A stretch of 64,000 nt of DNA from an uncultured Acidobacteriia bacterium. Lineage in GTDB: Bacteria > Acidobacteriota > Terriglobia > Bryobacterales > Bryobacteraceae. Positions 16,875 to 25,189 of this stretch are shown here, one piece after another. Numbering within the stretch: position 1 is the stretch's first letter; every line of letters begins with the position of its first letter. A program made the translations under genes and the position numbers. The notes under the pieces are model-generated. The model was not told the origin of the DNA. It ran no database searches and saw only the letters and a list, made by a program, of their open reading frames with translations. The stretch spans positions 1 to 64,000 of the forward strand of contig CAIVVT010000241.1 in NCBI GenBank assembly GCA_903909435.1, given 5' to 3'.

Positions 16875-18089
16875 ATGACGTCCATCCGCCGGTCGAGCCT
16901 TCCGGGACAGCTGTTTCTGATTGGCGTGCTCCAGATGGGCTTGCTGGCTCAGGCGCCGAAGTCCACCGCTCGCGCCGCCGACCCTGCTTCCGATCCGCGC
17001 ATCGAGCAACTGCACGACGAGGCCAGCGACCTCCAGTCCAAGGGCGATCTGGCCGGTGCGGCAGCGAAGTACGAGGCGATGGTGCGGCTCGCACCCCGGC
17101 TCTCACCCGCCTATAACAACCTGGGCTCGCTCTACCTTCAACTTGGCAACTATCCCAAAGCTATCGAGATGCTCGAAAAGGGCCTGAAGGTGAATCCGAA
17201 TTTGCCCTCGGCCGCGGCGCTGCTGGGGATGGCTTACTTCCAGCAAGGCGATTACCGGGCTGCCCGTCAGCGTTTGGAGGAGGCGGCCCATGCCAATCCC
17301 GGCGACGCAAACGCTGCCATGTTTCTGGTGAACTGCCTGACCAAGCTGGGCGAGTTCCAGGCTGCGGCCCGCACGCTCGAGCAGCTCGCGCAGAAGCAGC
17401 CGCGCAATCCGCAACTCTGGTACCTGCTCGGCAATGTGTATCTGCAACTCTCGGAGTCGGCCCTAGCCAAGGTGAATGAGATCGACCCCAATTCCATCTG
17501 GGCGCACCAGATTTCGTCCGACATGGCCGAGGGCGTCAAGAACTACGATGGCGCGATTCTCGAAATGAAGAAAGCGCTGGCCCTGGCCCCCCGCCAGCCC
17601 GGTTTGCATTACAAGTTGGGCGATCTGTACCGAGAAACGGGGCAGTTGGACGCGGCTTTTGCGGAGTTCTCGGCCGAACAGGCGAACGACCCAAACAACT
17701 GCCGCGTGGCCTGGAAGCTGGGTGACGTGTTGCTGCTCCAGAGTCTTCGTCCGGAGGAGGCGCTAGGTGACGTGGACCGCGCGCTGGCTGCTTGTCCGGA
17801 CCTGACGGAGGCCCGGCTGGACCGCGCGCGCCTGCTGGTGAAGTTGCGGCGTTTTGAAGAGGCTCTGCCGGACCTGCTGGCATCCGCCAAGGCGACGCCG
17901 GCGGAGCCCAGCATCCACTACCTGCTGGTACAGGCGTACCGGGCACTGGGCCGTGCCGAGGACGCCCAGGCAGAGATGCGGGTCTTCAGCCAGCTGGACG
18001 AAGCGGCGCGCGCCGCCACCGCCGCACGCGCCCGCGAAGCGATCCAAGGCAAGGAAGCGGGCAAGGAGCGGCAAGCGCCGCCGCAATAG
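16875..18089 (+). CDS. Exported TPR protein
   Basis: 404 aa from the ATG at 16875, which has GGAG just upstream; the open frame extends further 5' but over the divergent CRTAC1 gene. A signal peptide (QLFLIGVLQMGLLAQA) is followed by at least eight tetratricopeptide repeats, for example 'SPAYNNLGSLYLQLGNYPKA', 'PSAAALLGMAYFQQGDYRAA' and PGLHYKLGDLYRETGQLDAA. The region around 'YLQLSESALAKVNEIDPNS' has an irregular repeat. The Ala/Glu/Lys-rich tail is not a domain. It is divergent from the CRTAC1-TPR operon, and co-regulation from the short shared intergenic region is likely. Partner unknown. Confidence 0.82.
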   Translation: MTSIRRSSLPGQLFLIGVLQMGLLAQAPKSTARAADPASDPRIEQLHDEASDLQSKGDLAGAAAKYEAMVRLAPRLSPAYNNLGSLYLQLGNYPKAIEMLEKGLKVNPNLPSAAALLGMAYFQQGDYRAARQRLEEAAHANPGDANAAMFLVNCLTKLGEFQAAARTLEQLAQKQPRNPQLWYLLGNVYLQLSESALAKVNEIDPNSIWAHQISSDMAEGVKNYDGAILEMKKALALAPRQPGLHYKLGDLYRETGQLDAAFAEFSAEQANDPNNCRVAWKLGDVLLLQSLRPEEALGDVDRALAACPDLTEARLDRARLLVKLRRFEEALPDLLASAKATPAEPSIHYLLVQAYRALGRAEDAQAEMRVFSQLDEAARAATAARAREAIQGKEAGKERQAPPQ

Positions 18090-18112
18090 ATTGCTTGGGC
18101 CCGGCGGACACG

Positions 18113-18141
18113 CCAAAACGGCTAGATTCCAGCGGTTTTGG
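18113..18141. repeat. AGCGGTTTTGG-type hairpin, possible terminator
   Basis: CCAAAACGGCT (18113-18123) pairs with AGCGGTTTTGG (18131-18141) with one mismatch and a 7-nt loop. It lies 24 nt past the TPR stop, between convergent genes. The right arm is nearly identical to that of the hairpin at 25116-25137, suggesting a dispersed palindromic family rather than a unique terminator. The rest of the 18.09-18.30 kb gap holds no gene. Confidence 0.5.
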
Positions 18142-18301
18142 ATCTCAAGCCATTGAATCCTAAAGGGAAAAGTTCAAACGCGCCGCTGAGCTCAGCGGCT
18201 ATCGCTCGGTGCCACCAACCGTTTTGAAGAAAACTTCCCGCCGGCAGGGGCTGCGCGCTTGCGTAGCCGTCCCGATCCAGTCGTTTACCTAGCCGCGCCG
18301 G

Positions 18302-19696
18302 CTACTGAATCAGGTATTGCTCCAGCTTCCCGCCCGGCACAGTCAGCGTGCTCAAGTGCAGTGCCTTGGTCTTAAACCTGATCTCGAAGTGGCGGTAGGT
18401 CATTCCGCCGCGCAGTTCCGAGGAGATCTGCCTCAAGGCTTCCACCGGACCGAGCGACTTAAGGCTGGAGGCGGCGTCCGCCAGGACCTGGCTGGTGAAG
18501 AACGCGTCCGCATTGGGGGTCAACAGGGCTTGATCGATCCTGCCTTCGATCAATCCGTCTAGGATCTGCCGCGCCTGGCGTACCGCCGGCTCTGCTTGCG
18601 CATCATCCTCCTGGGGCAGGACCAGCGGTGCGATCTGGCTCGTGATGGACGCCGGTGCGGCAGAACCGTCGGTGTTGGAGAGTACCACCACGGCAGTTCC
18701 CTGGTCCGGCCAGACCGTGTTCTGGCTGACGAAGCCGGAGACCGCTCCACCATGGGCCAGCTTGGGATGTCCCTCCGCCTCAGTGACTCCCACGCCGAGC
18801 GCATAGCGAGTGGTTGTGCCGTTGAGGAGTCGCGCAGGCGTGATGAATTGCTCGAACGCGGCGGCCTTCAAAAGCCGGTGTTCGATGAGCGAGATGTCCC
18901 ACAGTGCCAGGTCGTGAGCGGTCATGGCCAGCTCTCCCGCCGCATACAGCCAACCGCGCGCCTCGGCCTTGACCGGGCGCTGCGGTCCAGTGGCGAAGTG
19001 AGTGTAACCGGCGGCGTCGGCTAGCGGCATCGACCCGTCGGCCAAGTCGATGGCGCTGGTCATCCCCAGCGGCTGCAGGAAGCGTTTCGACAGGAACGAG
19101 AAGAACGTCTCGCCAGTCACAATCTCCACGATCCGGCCCGCCACGACGAAATTCGTGTTGCTGTACTGCCAGCGTGTGCCCGGATCGAAATCCAGCGGCT
19201 TTCTCGCCCACTGGTTGAGAATGGCCTCGGCCGTCACCGGCTTCTGCATGAACGGAGCCACGTAATCCTGCGGGTAGTAATCCTGGTAGCCGGAGGTGTG
19301 CGTGAGCAGATGCCTGACCGTGATCTCGTTGGCGCGAGTCAGGTTCGGAAGGAACTTCGAAACGTGGTCGTCGAGGGAGAGCTTGCCTTCCTGAACCAGC
19401 AGCAGGACGGTCCCCGCCAGGAGCTGTTTGCTGACCGATCCGATCCCGTAACGCGTTTCCGGCGTGGCATCCGCCGCTGGATCCAGACGAGCCTTGCCGT
19501 ATGCCTTCTGGTACGCGATCTTGCCGCCCTGGACGATCGCGATGGAAACGCTGGGCGTGCCGGTGCCGGCGAGTGCTTTGACGGCTATTTCATCCACTTT
19601 CGCGGCAGTCGCGGCCGGCAGGTGCGCCGCGAGACTGGTCGCCGCCGCAACCAGGAGTAGGGCTGCAATTCTAGGAACGAAGCAGGAAAAGCGCAT
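18302..19696 (-). CDS. Serine hydrolase, beta-lactamase/class C PBP family
   Basis: 464 aa from the ATG at 19696, which begins an Ala/Leu-rich signal peptide (RIAALLLVAAATSLAAHLPA). The beta-lactamase family fold (Pfam PF00144) shows all three active-site motifs: S-x-x-K in GIGSVSKQLL (about residues 87-90, nucleophilic serine), Y-x-N in WQYSNTNF and H-x-G in KLAHGGAVSG. The extra 110-residue C-terminal region (after LVLPQEDDAQAEP) resembles the DUF/lipocalin-like tails of many esterase-type members. The likely function is a periplasmic peptidase or esterase, not necessarily antibiotic hydrolysis. It is divergent from the Gfo/Idh operon. Confidence 0.86.
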   Translation of the reverse strand: MRFSCFVPRIAALLLVAAATSLAAHLPAATAAKVDEIAVKALAGTGTPSVSIAIVQGGKIAYQKAYGKARLDPAADATPETRYGIGSVSKQLLAGTVLLLVQEGKLSLDDHVSKFLPNLTRANEITVRHLLTHTSGYQDYYPQDYVAPFMQKPVTAEAILNQWARKPLDFDPGTRWQYSNTNFVVAGRIVEIVTGETFFSFLSKRFLQPLGMTSAIDLADGSMPLADAAGYTHFATGPQRPVKAEARGWLYAAGELAMTAHDLALWDISLIEHRLLKAAAFEQFITPARLLNGTTTRYALGVGVTEAEGHPKLAHGGAVSGFVSQNTVWPDQGTAVVVLSNTDGSAAPASITSQIAPLVLPQEDDAQAEPAVRQARQILDGLIEGRIDQALLTPNADAFFTSQVLADAASSLKSLGPVEALRQISSELRGGMTYRHFEIRFKTKALHLSTLTVPGGKLEQYLIQ

Positions 19697-19894
19697 TGTG
19701 GTCAACTCCGACCAAGTATAACCGCAGCTCGCCGGGCTTCTCAAAAATCACTCGACCAGCCCGGCGCTAGCAGGCGCTTGCTAACGTGCGATGCGTAGAG
19801 CCTGTCCCGGCCTGTCCCGGCCCACGCACATTGCCGCACCTCTCTGTGATAGATTGCAAACCGCGAAGCAATCACTCAATTAGCGGAGGCATCA

Positions 19895-21106
19895 ATGGGC
19901 ATCGAAGCAGGAACAGGGCGTCGCGAGTTCGTCAAAACAGCGGCTGCGGCAGGCCTTCTCATTCTCAAGCCGGAGACCGTATTCGGCTCCCAGGCTAATT
20001 CGGCGGTGGAAGTGGGTATCGTCGGCTGCGGCGGACGCGGCAACTGGATCGGCCCGTTCTTCCCCGAATATACCGGCGCGCGCATCGTCGGCCTGGCTGA
20101 CGTGATGCAGGACCACCTGGATTCCACGCGCGACAAGTTCAAGGTGGATGCCTCGCGAGCCTACTACGGGCCCGACGCCTACAAGGAACTGGCGCACTCG
20201 AAGCTCGACGCCGTCGTCATCATGACGCCTCCGCTCTACCACCCCGAAGAGGCGGAAGAGGCGGTAAAGGCCGGCAAGCACGTATATTGCGCCAAGCCCA
20301 TCGGCGTGGACGTGCCCGGCTGCCAGAGCTACGCCGCCACCGGTAAGCTGGCGGCTCAGAAGAAGCTCACGTTCTGGACTGACTTCCAGACGCGTGCGCA
20401 GGAGGTTTACCAGGAAGCGGCCAGGCGCGTCCATCAGGGCGACATCGGCAAGCCGGCCTTCGCCCAGGTGTTCTATTACGCCGGGCGTCCGTCCAAGGAC
20501 AAGGGCTCTCCGGGCATGGATCCGGGGCAGCGACGCACGCTGAATTTCTACATGGACAAAGTCCTTGGCGGCGACATCATCGTCGAGCAGAACATCCACG
20601 TGATCGACGTCGCCAACTGGTTCCTGCAGGGCCATCCGTTGAAGGCCACGGGCACCGGCGGGCGAGCCGACTGGAGCGGGACCGGATACGACGCCGGTGA
20701 CGCCTGGGACCACTTCCAGGTGACCTTCTGGTACGGCAACGACGTGCAGGCCGACTTCAGTTCGAACCAGTTGACCAACAGCTTCTCCGACCTGTGCGTG
20801 CGCGTCTTCGGTATCAAGGGCTGCGCGGATACGCACTACGGCGGTTCGCTGCGCATCACGGGCGAGAACGCCTGGAAAGGCGCCGACAAAGACGACACCT
20901 TCCGGCAAGGCGCCGTCAATAACGTGAAGGCGTTCATCGCCAGCGTCCGCGAGGGTAAGGCCATCAACAATGGCGATCAGGCGACCGAAAGCACGCTGAC
21001 GGCGGTGCTCGGGCGCATGGCGGCCTACCAGCAGCGTGTCATCACCTGGGAAGAAATGATGAAATCGAAGGAGCGCCTCCACGCCGATCTGAAATTGAAG
21101 TGGTAG
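19895..21106 (+). CDS. Gfo/Idh/MocA family oxidoreductase with Tat signal
   Basis: 403 aa. It opens with a Tat-type signal (GRREFVKTAAAAGLLILKP), then a Rossmann fold (VEVGIVGCGGRGNW, residues 32-45) and the family lysine region 'KHVYCAKPIGVDVPGC'. The C-terminal alpha/beta domain covers residues 150-390. Such enzymes oxidise or epimerise sugars with tightly bound NAD(P), and Tat export of the folded holoenzyme explains how the cofactor could reach the periplasm. GGAGG precedes the ATG. It is the first gene of a three-gene operon with an aldo/keto reductase (13 bp downstream) and a galactonate-dehydratase-like enolase, consistent with catabolism of an oxidised sugar. Confidence 0.88.
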   Translation: MGIEAGTGRREFVKTAAAAGLLILKPETVFGSQANSAVEVGIVGCGGRGNWIGPFFPEYTGARIVGLADVMQDHLDSTRDKFKVDASRAYYGPDAYKELAHSKLDAVVIMTPPLYHPEEAEEAVKAGKHVYCAKPIGVDVPGCQSYAATGKLAAQKKLTFWTDFQTRAQEVYQEAARRVHQGDIGKPAFAQVFYYAGRPSKDKGSPGMDPGQRRTLNFYMDKVLGGDIIVEQNIHVIDVANWFLQGHPLKATGTGGRADWSGTGYDAGDAWDHFQVTFWYGNDVQADFSSNQLTNSFSDLCVRVFGIKGCADTHYGGSLRITGENAWKGADKDDTFRQGAVNNVKAFIASVREGKAINNGDQATESTLTAVLGRMAAYQQRVITWEEMMKSKERLHADLKLKW

Positions 21107-21119
21107 CGCTCTGGAGAAA

Positions 21120-21902
21120 ATGACAGAACCAAGCGTTGAACTCGGTCTGGGCCTGATCAACATCGGCATGACCTGGGGCGCCAGGCCGGTCCCTGTGCCG
21201 GGCGAGGCCGAATCCGTCGCGTTTATCGAAGCGGCCTATGGGCTCGGCTTCCGGCTGTTCGATACGGCTCCGTCGTACGGCAACACCAGCGAGGTCAAAC
21301 TGGGGATCTTCCTGAAGACCCTCAGCCGCGAGGAGCGCGGGCTGGTGACGGTGGCGACCAAGTTCGGCGAGCATTGGGATAGCGGAAAGGGCGCGGCGTA
21401 TGGAGACCATTCCTACGACGCGCTCTGCCGCAGCGTGGAGCAGAGCCTGCGCCGCCTGGGCAGCATCGATCTGCTGCAATTGCACCGCACGAATGTCGAG
21501 GTACTGCGCAGTGCGGATCTCGCCAGGGCGTGGGAGTTTGCATTGAAGGCGGGCGTCAAGAAAATTGGCGTCAGTGCCAGCACGCCCGAGCCGGCCGCGC
21601 TGGCGATCGAACTCGGCTACGGCGTGATGCAGATGCCGTATAACGTGACGCGCGAGGACATGGGCCCGGCCTTTCGCGAGGCCGCCTCGCGCGGGATCGA
21701 GTTGCTGATCAATAGACCGTATCAGGCCGGTGCGCGGCTCTACGACGCCGAACCCACGGATCGGGCGGCACTTTTTGCGCACGTGCTGAAGGTGAAATTC
21801 CAGGGTTGGATTCTGACTGGCACGCGCTCGATCGACCACCTGAAAGAGAACCTGGACGCGTATCGCCGGGCGTTGGAACCGGTGGCAGAGCATGAGCAAT
21901 AG
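21120..21902 (+). CDS. Aldo/keto reductase
   Basis: 260 aa TIM-barrel oxidoreductase using NAD(P)H. The catalytic tetrad is visible: Asp and Tyr in LFDTAPSYGN, Lys in VATKFGEHW, and His in LLQLHRTN. The nucleotide-binding end reads 'ILTGTRSIDHLKENLDAYRR'. It is slightly shorter than the usual 280-330 aa but all core strands appear present. No signal peptide, so it is cytoplasmic. It overlaps the following dehydratase gene by 11 bp and lies 13 bp after the Gfo/Idh gene, so the three are probably co-expressed for sugar or sugar-acid conversion. Confidence 0.87.
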   Translation: MTEPSVELGLGLINIGMTWGARPVPVPGEAESVAFIEAAYGLGFRLFDTAPSYGNTSEVKLGIFLKTLSREERGLVTVATKFGEHWDSGKGAAYGDHSYDALCRSVEQSLRRLGSIDLLQLHRTNVEVLRSADLARAWEFALKAGVKKIGVSASTPEPAALAIELGYGVMQMPYNVTREDMGPAFREAASRGIELLINRPYQAGARLYDAEPTDRAALFAHVLKVKFQGWILTGTRSIDHLKENLDAYRRALEPVAEHEQ

Positions 21903-23082
21903 ACGGATCGAGAAGATCGAGACGGCCTGCGTGGCGCCACGCTGGGGCCTGCTGCGGATCTTGACCTCGGATGGCCTCGAAGGCTTCGGGGAGTTCACGC
22001 TGGAAGGCCACCTGGAGAGCACGCGCGCCGGCGTACAGGCCATGGCCGAGTGGTTCACGGGCAAGCCGACCGATGACTTCAAGGGGTTGGTGCGCGGTTT
22101 CTTCGATCGAAGCTTTTACCACGGCGGCGGCGTATTCATGAGCGCGCTGGCTGGGATTGAAATCGCGCTGTGGGACATCGCCGGCAAGGCGGCGGGGCTG
22201 CCGGTCCACCGACTGCTGGGCGGCCGCGTGCGGGATCGTGTGAAGGTCTACCGCTGGGCGGGGGGCAACAACAACTCGCCCGAGGCCGCGGCGGAAGAGG
22301 CCCTGCGCGTGGTCAGCGAAGGGGCGCGCGCCATCAAGATGAACGCTTGTCCGCCGCTCGCCGCCATCGACACCTACGGCGGCATCCGCGCGGCGGTGGC
22401 CCGTGCGCGGGCGGTGCGCGACGCCGTTGGCCCCGAGGTCGATATCGCCTACGATTTCCACGGCCGGGCCAACGTGCCCATGGCACGGCGCCTGGCCAAG
22501 GAACTCGAATTCTCGAATCCGCTCTTCTACGAGGAGCCGGTCAGGCCGGAGTACAACCGCTGGCTCAAGGACATCGCGGAGATCACGCACGTGCCCATCG
22601 CGGTCGGTGAGCGCATGACGACGGTGGCCGAGTTCAGCGACGTCATTGCCGCTCGTTCGGCGCACGTGCTGCAGCCCGACATCGTGCACGTCGGCGGCAT
22701 CTCAAATACTGCGGAAATCGCCGGCCTGTGCGAGGCGAACGCGGTCTCGATCGCGCCGCATTGCCCGCTCTCGCCGATCGCCTTCATGGCCTGTCTGCAG
22801 GTGGTGGTTCAGTCGCGAGCGGGCTGGATTCTCGAATGGGCGAAGGGCATCCACTACAATGCCCATGGCGCGTCCGGCAGCGTGGATCCCTGGCTGCGCT
22901 TCATCCATCCGGACGACTGGCCGCGCTTCGACGTGGACGCGGACGGCCATCTCCCCGTGTTTGATACGCCTGGCCTGGGCGTGCGCATCGATTGGGACGC
23001 GGTGCTCAAGGCCGATGGCACGGGCGAGAGTTGGAAGGACGAGGAAATGCGCCTGCCCGACGGGACTCTCTCCAACTGGTAA
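21892..23082 (+). CDS. Mandelate racemase/muconate lactonizing family; D-galactonate dehydratase-like
   Basis: 396 aa enolase-superfamily enzyme. The N-terminal capping domain (1-125) ends with IALWDIAGKAAGLPVHRLLGG. In the barrel the metal ligands and bases of the galactonate dehydratase (GalD/DgoD) subgroup are kept: Asp with His in DIAYDFHGR, Glu in FYEEPVRPE, Glu in VGERM, and the second catalytic His in APHCPLSPIAFMACLQ. Dehydration of D-galactonate or a close aldonate to a 2-keto-3-deoxy acid is likely. Operon partners (Gfo/Idh dehydrogenase and aldo/keto reductase) could make the aldonate. The closest characterised activity cannot be fixed from sequence alone, so no gene symbol is given. 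A 24-bp palindrome lies 50 bp after the stop. Confidence 0.87.
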   Translation: MSNRRIEKIETACVAPRWGLLRILTSDGLEGFGEFTLEGHLESTRAGVQAMAEWFTGKPTDDFKGLVRGFFDRSFYHGGGVFMSALAGIEIALWDIAGKAAGLPVHRLLGGRVRDRVKVYRWAGGNNNSPEAAAEEALRVVSEGARAIKMNACPPLAAIDTYGGIRAAVARARAVRDAVGPEVDIAYDFHGRANVPMARRLAKELEFSNPLFYEEPVRPEYNRWLKDIAEITHVPIAVGERMTTVAEFSDVIAARSAHVLQPDIVHVGGISNTAEIAGLCEANAVSIAPHCPLSPIAFMACLQVVVQSRAGWILEWAKGIHYNAHGASGSVDPWLRFIHPDDWPRFDVDADGHLPVFDTPGLGVRIDWDAVLKADGTGESWKDEEMRLPDGTLSNW

Positions 23083-23132
23083 CCGGCCGGCCGGTTCCGC
23101 CAACCGCGTGATCGAGTGTTCAGTGAAGTCCT

Positions 23133-23191
23133 ACCGCTCCCTCACGGTCGCGGCTCCGTTCCGGCCAGAGCCGCGACCGTGAGGGAGCGGT
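23133..23191. repeat. Perfect 24-bp palindrome (REP-like hairpin)
   Basis: The left arm 23133-23156 (starts ACCGCTCCCTCACGG) and the right arm 23168-23191 are exact reverse complements over 24 bp around an 11-nt loop. It lies between the stop codons of the convergent dehydratase and the 23.2-kb gene. No T-run follows, so it is either a bidirectional terminator or a REP-like dispersed palindrome. Confidence 0.8.
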
Positions 23192-23206
23192 GGATCGCAT
23201 ATCAGT

Positions 23207-23923
23207 TTAGGCCGGGTTCAAGGCGGGCAGGAAGACGTCGAGCGTGAACGGCGGTCGCCGCGAGAGCCCCAGCCGTGCGTTGACCCCGGCGATGATGGGC
23301 AGCCAGTCTGCGCGCGAAGCCGGCTCGTCCGGGTCGTTGACGAAGTACACCTGAACCAGCCAGGCGGGAATGCCGAGGTGGTTTCTCAGCATGTGCAAGT
23401 GCGCCAGACGATTCGCCGTGCGATACAGCGCTCCGGTCCAGTCCTCCGTTTCGTGCGCTTCCAGCCATTCCCGCGTCTCCCGGAAAGTATCCAGCACCAG
23501 CGGTGTGGAGCAGGCTGGCGCACAGCAACCGGGACCACCCGATTCCTCAATCTGGCTCCTGGCCTCGACCAGCAGCACCCCCTGCGGCCTGCTGCGGCTA
23601 TGCCCCAGCAGGCCAACGCCATCCCAACACAGCCCTAGCTGCGACCAGCAATTCTCCAGCAGGCTGGGCTGATCGGCGAGCCCAGCCGCGCGGACAAAAT
23701 CGGTACTGGGGGAGATCCCATAGCGGACCGAATCCAGCGCCGACAGCCACTGCACATGCTGGCCAAGCGGCTGCAGGTTCGACGGCAGAAGCCGCTCGAT
23801 TTCTGCGTTCAGGGAGAGCGTGAAGCGCTGGATGTACTCCTGCAATTGGGCCTTGCCGCTGGAATCTACACGACTCCCGGAGGCCCTGCTGCGGCGAGGC
23901 AGCGCGGCAATCGAAGACAGCAT
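23207..23923 (-). CDS. Uncharacterised protein, possible PD-(D/E)XK nuclease-fold relative
   Basis: 238 aa with a normal ATG. I recognise a pattern found in a family of uncharacterised bacterial proteins: CWDGVGLLG, then GVLLVEARSQIEES, then YRTANRLAHLHMLR and PAWLVQVYFVNDPDEP. The order Asp ... Glu-x-Lys on a beta hairpin followed by a helix and 'AWLV' strand is what a PD-(D/E)XK fold shows. Here the lysine of E-x-K is replaced by Arg (VEAR), so catalysis is doubtful. No signal peptide or membrane segment. It stands alone between the sugar-acid operon (convergent) and the UroD-family gene (upstream, same strand). No experimental role is known to me. Confidence 0.5.
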   Translation of the reverse strand: MLSSIAALPRRSRASGSRVDSSGKAQLQEYIQRFTLSLNAEIERLLPSNLQPLGQHVQWLSALDSVRYGISPSTDFVRAAGLADQPSLLENCWSQLGLCWDGVGLLGHSRSRPQGVLLVEARSQIEESGGPGCCAPACSTPLVLDTFRETREWLEAHETEDWTGALYRTANRLAHLHMLRNHLGIPAWLVQVYFVNDPDEPASRADWLPIIAGVNARLGLSRRPPFTLDVFLPALNPA

Positions 23924-23992
23924 GGTAAGCCTCTCACACCACTAGTGCCGCCTCCGGAGGAATCTTCTCCAGCCTGGACAGGTTGAGCGGGA

Positions 23993-24988
23993 TCAGGCCT
24001 CAAAGGCGCCGAGCGCCTCGCCCAGAAGGCGCAGCTCTTCGGGCTTGGAATCATTCGGCACCGAGCAGCCGGGGGTGACGATCAGGCGTTTGCCCGCGTC
24101 GCCAACAGCCAACCGGACGTCATCCCGCAAGTCCTCCACGCTGCGGTTGCGGTACTCGCGATGGTCCAATCCGCCCACGATGGCGCCGCGCATGGTGTGC
24201 CAGCTGTGGCGCGCCAGCCGCATGGAATAGCCGGTCTCGTGCATCGAGTAATTGAAGCCGGAGATTTTCCAGCCGGTGGCTTTTGCAAAGTAGTCCACGT
24301 AGACCTTCGGGCCGTGCAGGTGGATGATGTTCAGCGGCGCATCGGAGACTGCCTGGAGGATCATGCGGTCGAACGGTTCGCTGAACTTCTCGTACTCCGC
24401 GCGCGTCAGGATGCCGTCCTGGGCATTTGCGACCGCCAGGAAAATGCCGGCCGCGCCCCGCTTGATAGCGGCTTTGGCGTGGTTGATCTCCGACCGGGCG
24501 ATCGCCTGGAGCGCATCCAGCAGCTTCTGCGGCTGCTCCTGGCGGAGTTTTTGAACCTCGGCGGGCGAACTCACCTTCTCGGCCACGTTCCACGGATTGA
24601 ACAGCGTCTCGACGAAATACGGCGCGTTCCTGCCGTCCTGTTTAAGCCCCTCGCGGATCAGTTCCAGCGCCTTCAGCTGCTCCGGAAACGGGTTATCCAC
24701 CGGCTTCAACTCATGCCAGGGCCCTGCCGGCTTGGGGTAAGGGAAATCGCTCATCACCTTCACCAGGTCGGTGCGATAGTCCCGATGGAACTGCAGCGTC
24801 GCTTTCGCGTGCGCTTCGGGGCCTTGCCCTTCCAGCCCGAAATGGTGCCACAGCGTGAACGGAGGACGGTCGGCATTCGCATCCCGCAACGCGGATTCGA
24901 TGCGCTCCTTTGAGGTCATGCTCGCGCTCCGCAGCAGGGCCGGAGCGGCAGGGGCAAGCAGGAACGAACGACGAGTCAGCTCAGACAT
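23993..24988 (-). CDS. Tat-exported uroporphyrinogen decarboxylase-family protein
   Basis: 331 aa from the ATG at 24988; a GGGAG lies 11 nt upstream, and an in-frame TTG at 24997 is an alternative. The N-terminus is a Tat signal (LTRRSFLLAPAAPALLRSA). The remainder is the URO-D/MtaA TIM barrel: 'KERIESALRDANADRPPFTL' opening, LVKVMSDFPYP, IIHLHGPKVYV, and a final GGLDHREYRNRS ... LIVTPGCSVP. True heme-pathway HemE is cytoplasmic and lacks a Tat signal, so this is more likely one of the URO-D paralogs acting on methylated or other substrates. Substrate unknown. It is separated from the NtrC gene by about 200 bp of hairpin-containing DNA. Confidence 0.8.
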   Translation of the reverse strand: MSELTRRSFLLAPAAPALLRSASMTSKERIESALRDANADRPPFTLWHHFGLEGQGPEAHAKATLQFHRDYRTDLVKVMSDFPYPKPAGPWHELKPVDNPFPEQLKALELIREGLKQDGRNAPYFVETLFNPWNVAEKVSSPAEVQKLRQEQPQKLLDALQAIARSEINHAKAAIKRGAAGIFLAVANAQDGILTRAEYEKFSEPFDRMILQAVSDAPLNIIHLHGPKVYVDYFAKATGWKISGFNYSMHETGYSMRLARHSWHTMRGAIVGGLDHREYRNRSVEDLRDDVRLAVGDAGKRLIVTPGCSVPNDSKPEELRLLGEALGAFEA

Positions 24989-25056
24989 CTCTTGCAAATC
25001 TCCCAGTTTCCGCTGTGGAGCGACGCGGTCCCAATAGCTGGTGGTGGAAACTAAAC

Positions 25057-25137
25057 CCGCTTAAATTAGCGGTTCCTAAAAGCGCGACCATAATGATTCA
25101 ACAACATGAGAGGCGAAACCGCTTCAATCAGCGGTTT
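25057..25137. repeat. Pair of related AGCGG hairpins
   Basis: CCGCT-TAAATT-AGCGG (25057-25072) and AAACCGCT-TCAATC-AGCGGTTT (25116-25137) are two similar palindromes with 6-nt loops about 60 bp apart. Both lie downstream of the NtrC-family stop and upstream of the UroD-family gene. The arm AGCGGTTTTGG also occurs at 18131-18141. They may be a dispersed palindromic element; the second could act as a terminator. Confidence 0.55.
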
Positions 25138-25189
25138 TGGCACGCCTTCCGCCGTGCTCTCAAAGCTCACCGACGTCCGCGCCGGGATC

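Noticed and set aside
19892-21169. 425-residue minus-strand open frame antisense to the Gfo/Idh gene
   Set aside because: It is His/Asp/Val/Gly-rich with no motif, while the plus strand encodes a clear Rossmann enzyme with Tat signal and ribosome site. It is a GC-rich shadow.
21042-22689. Long minus-strand frames antisense to the aldo/keto reductase and dehydratase
   Set aside because: The plus-strand genes have intact catalytic motifs. The antisense translations show no domain and reflect high GC at third positions.
25137-25160. Sigma-54 -24/-12 promoter at the TGGCAC near the hairpin
   Set aside because: TGGCAC is present, but the required GC at -12 in a TTGC context with correct spacing is absent.
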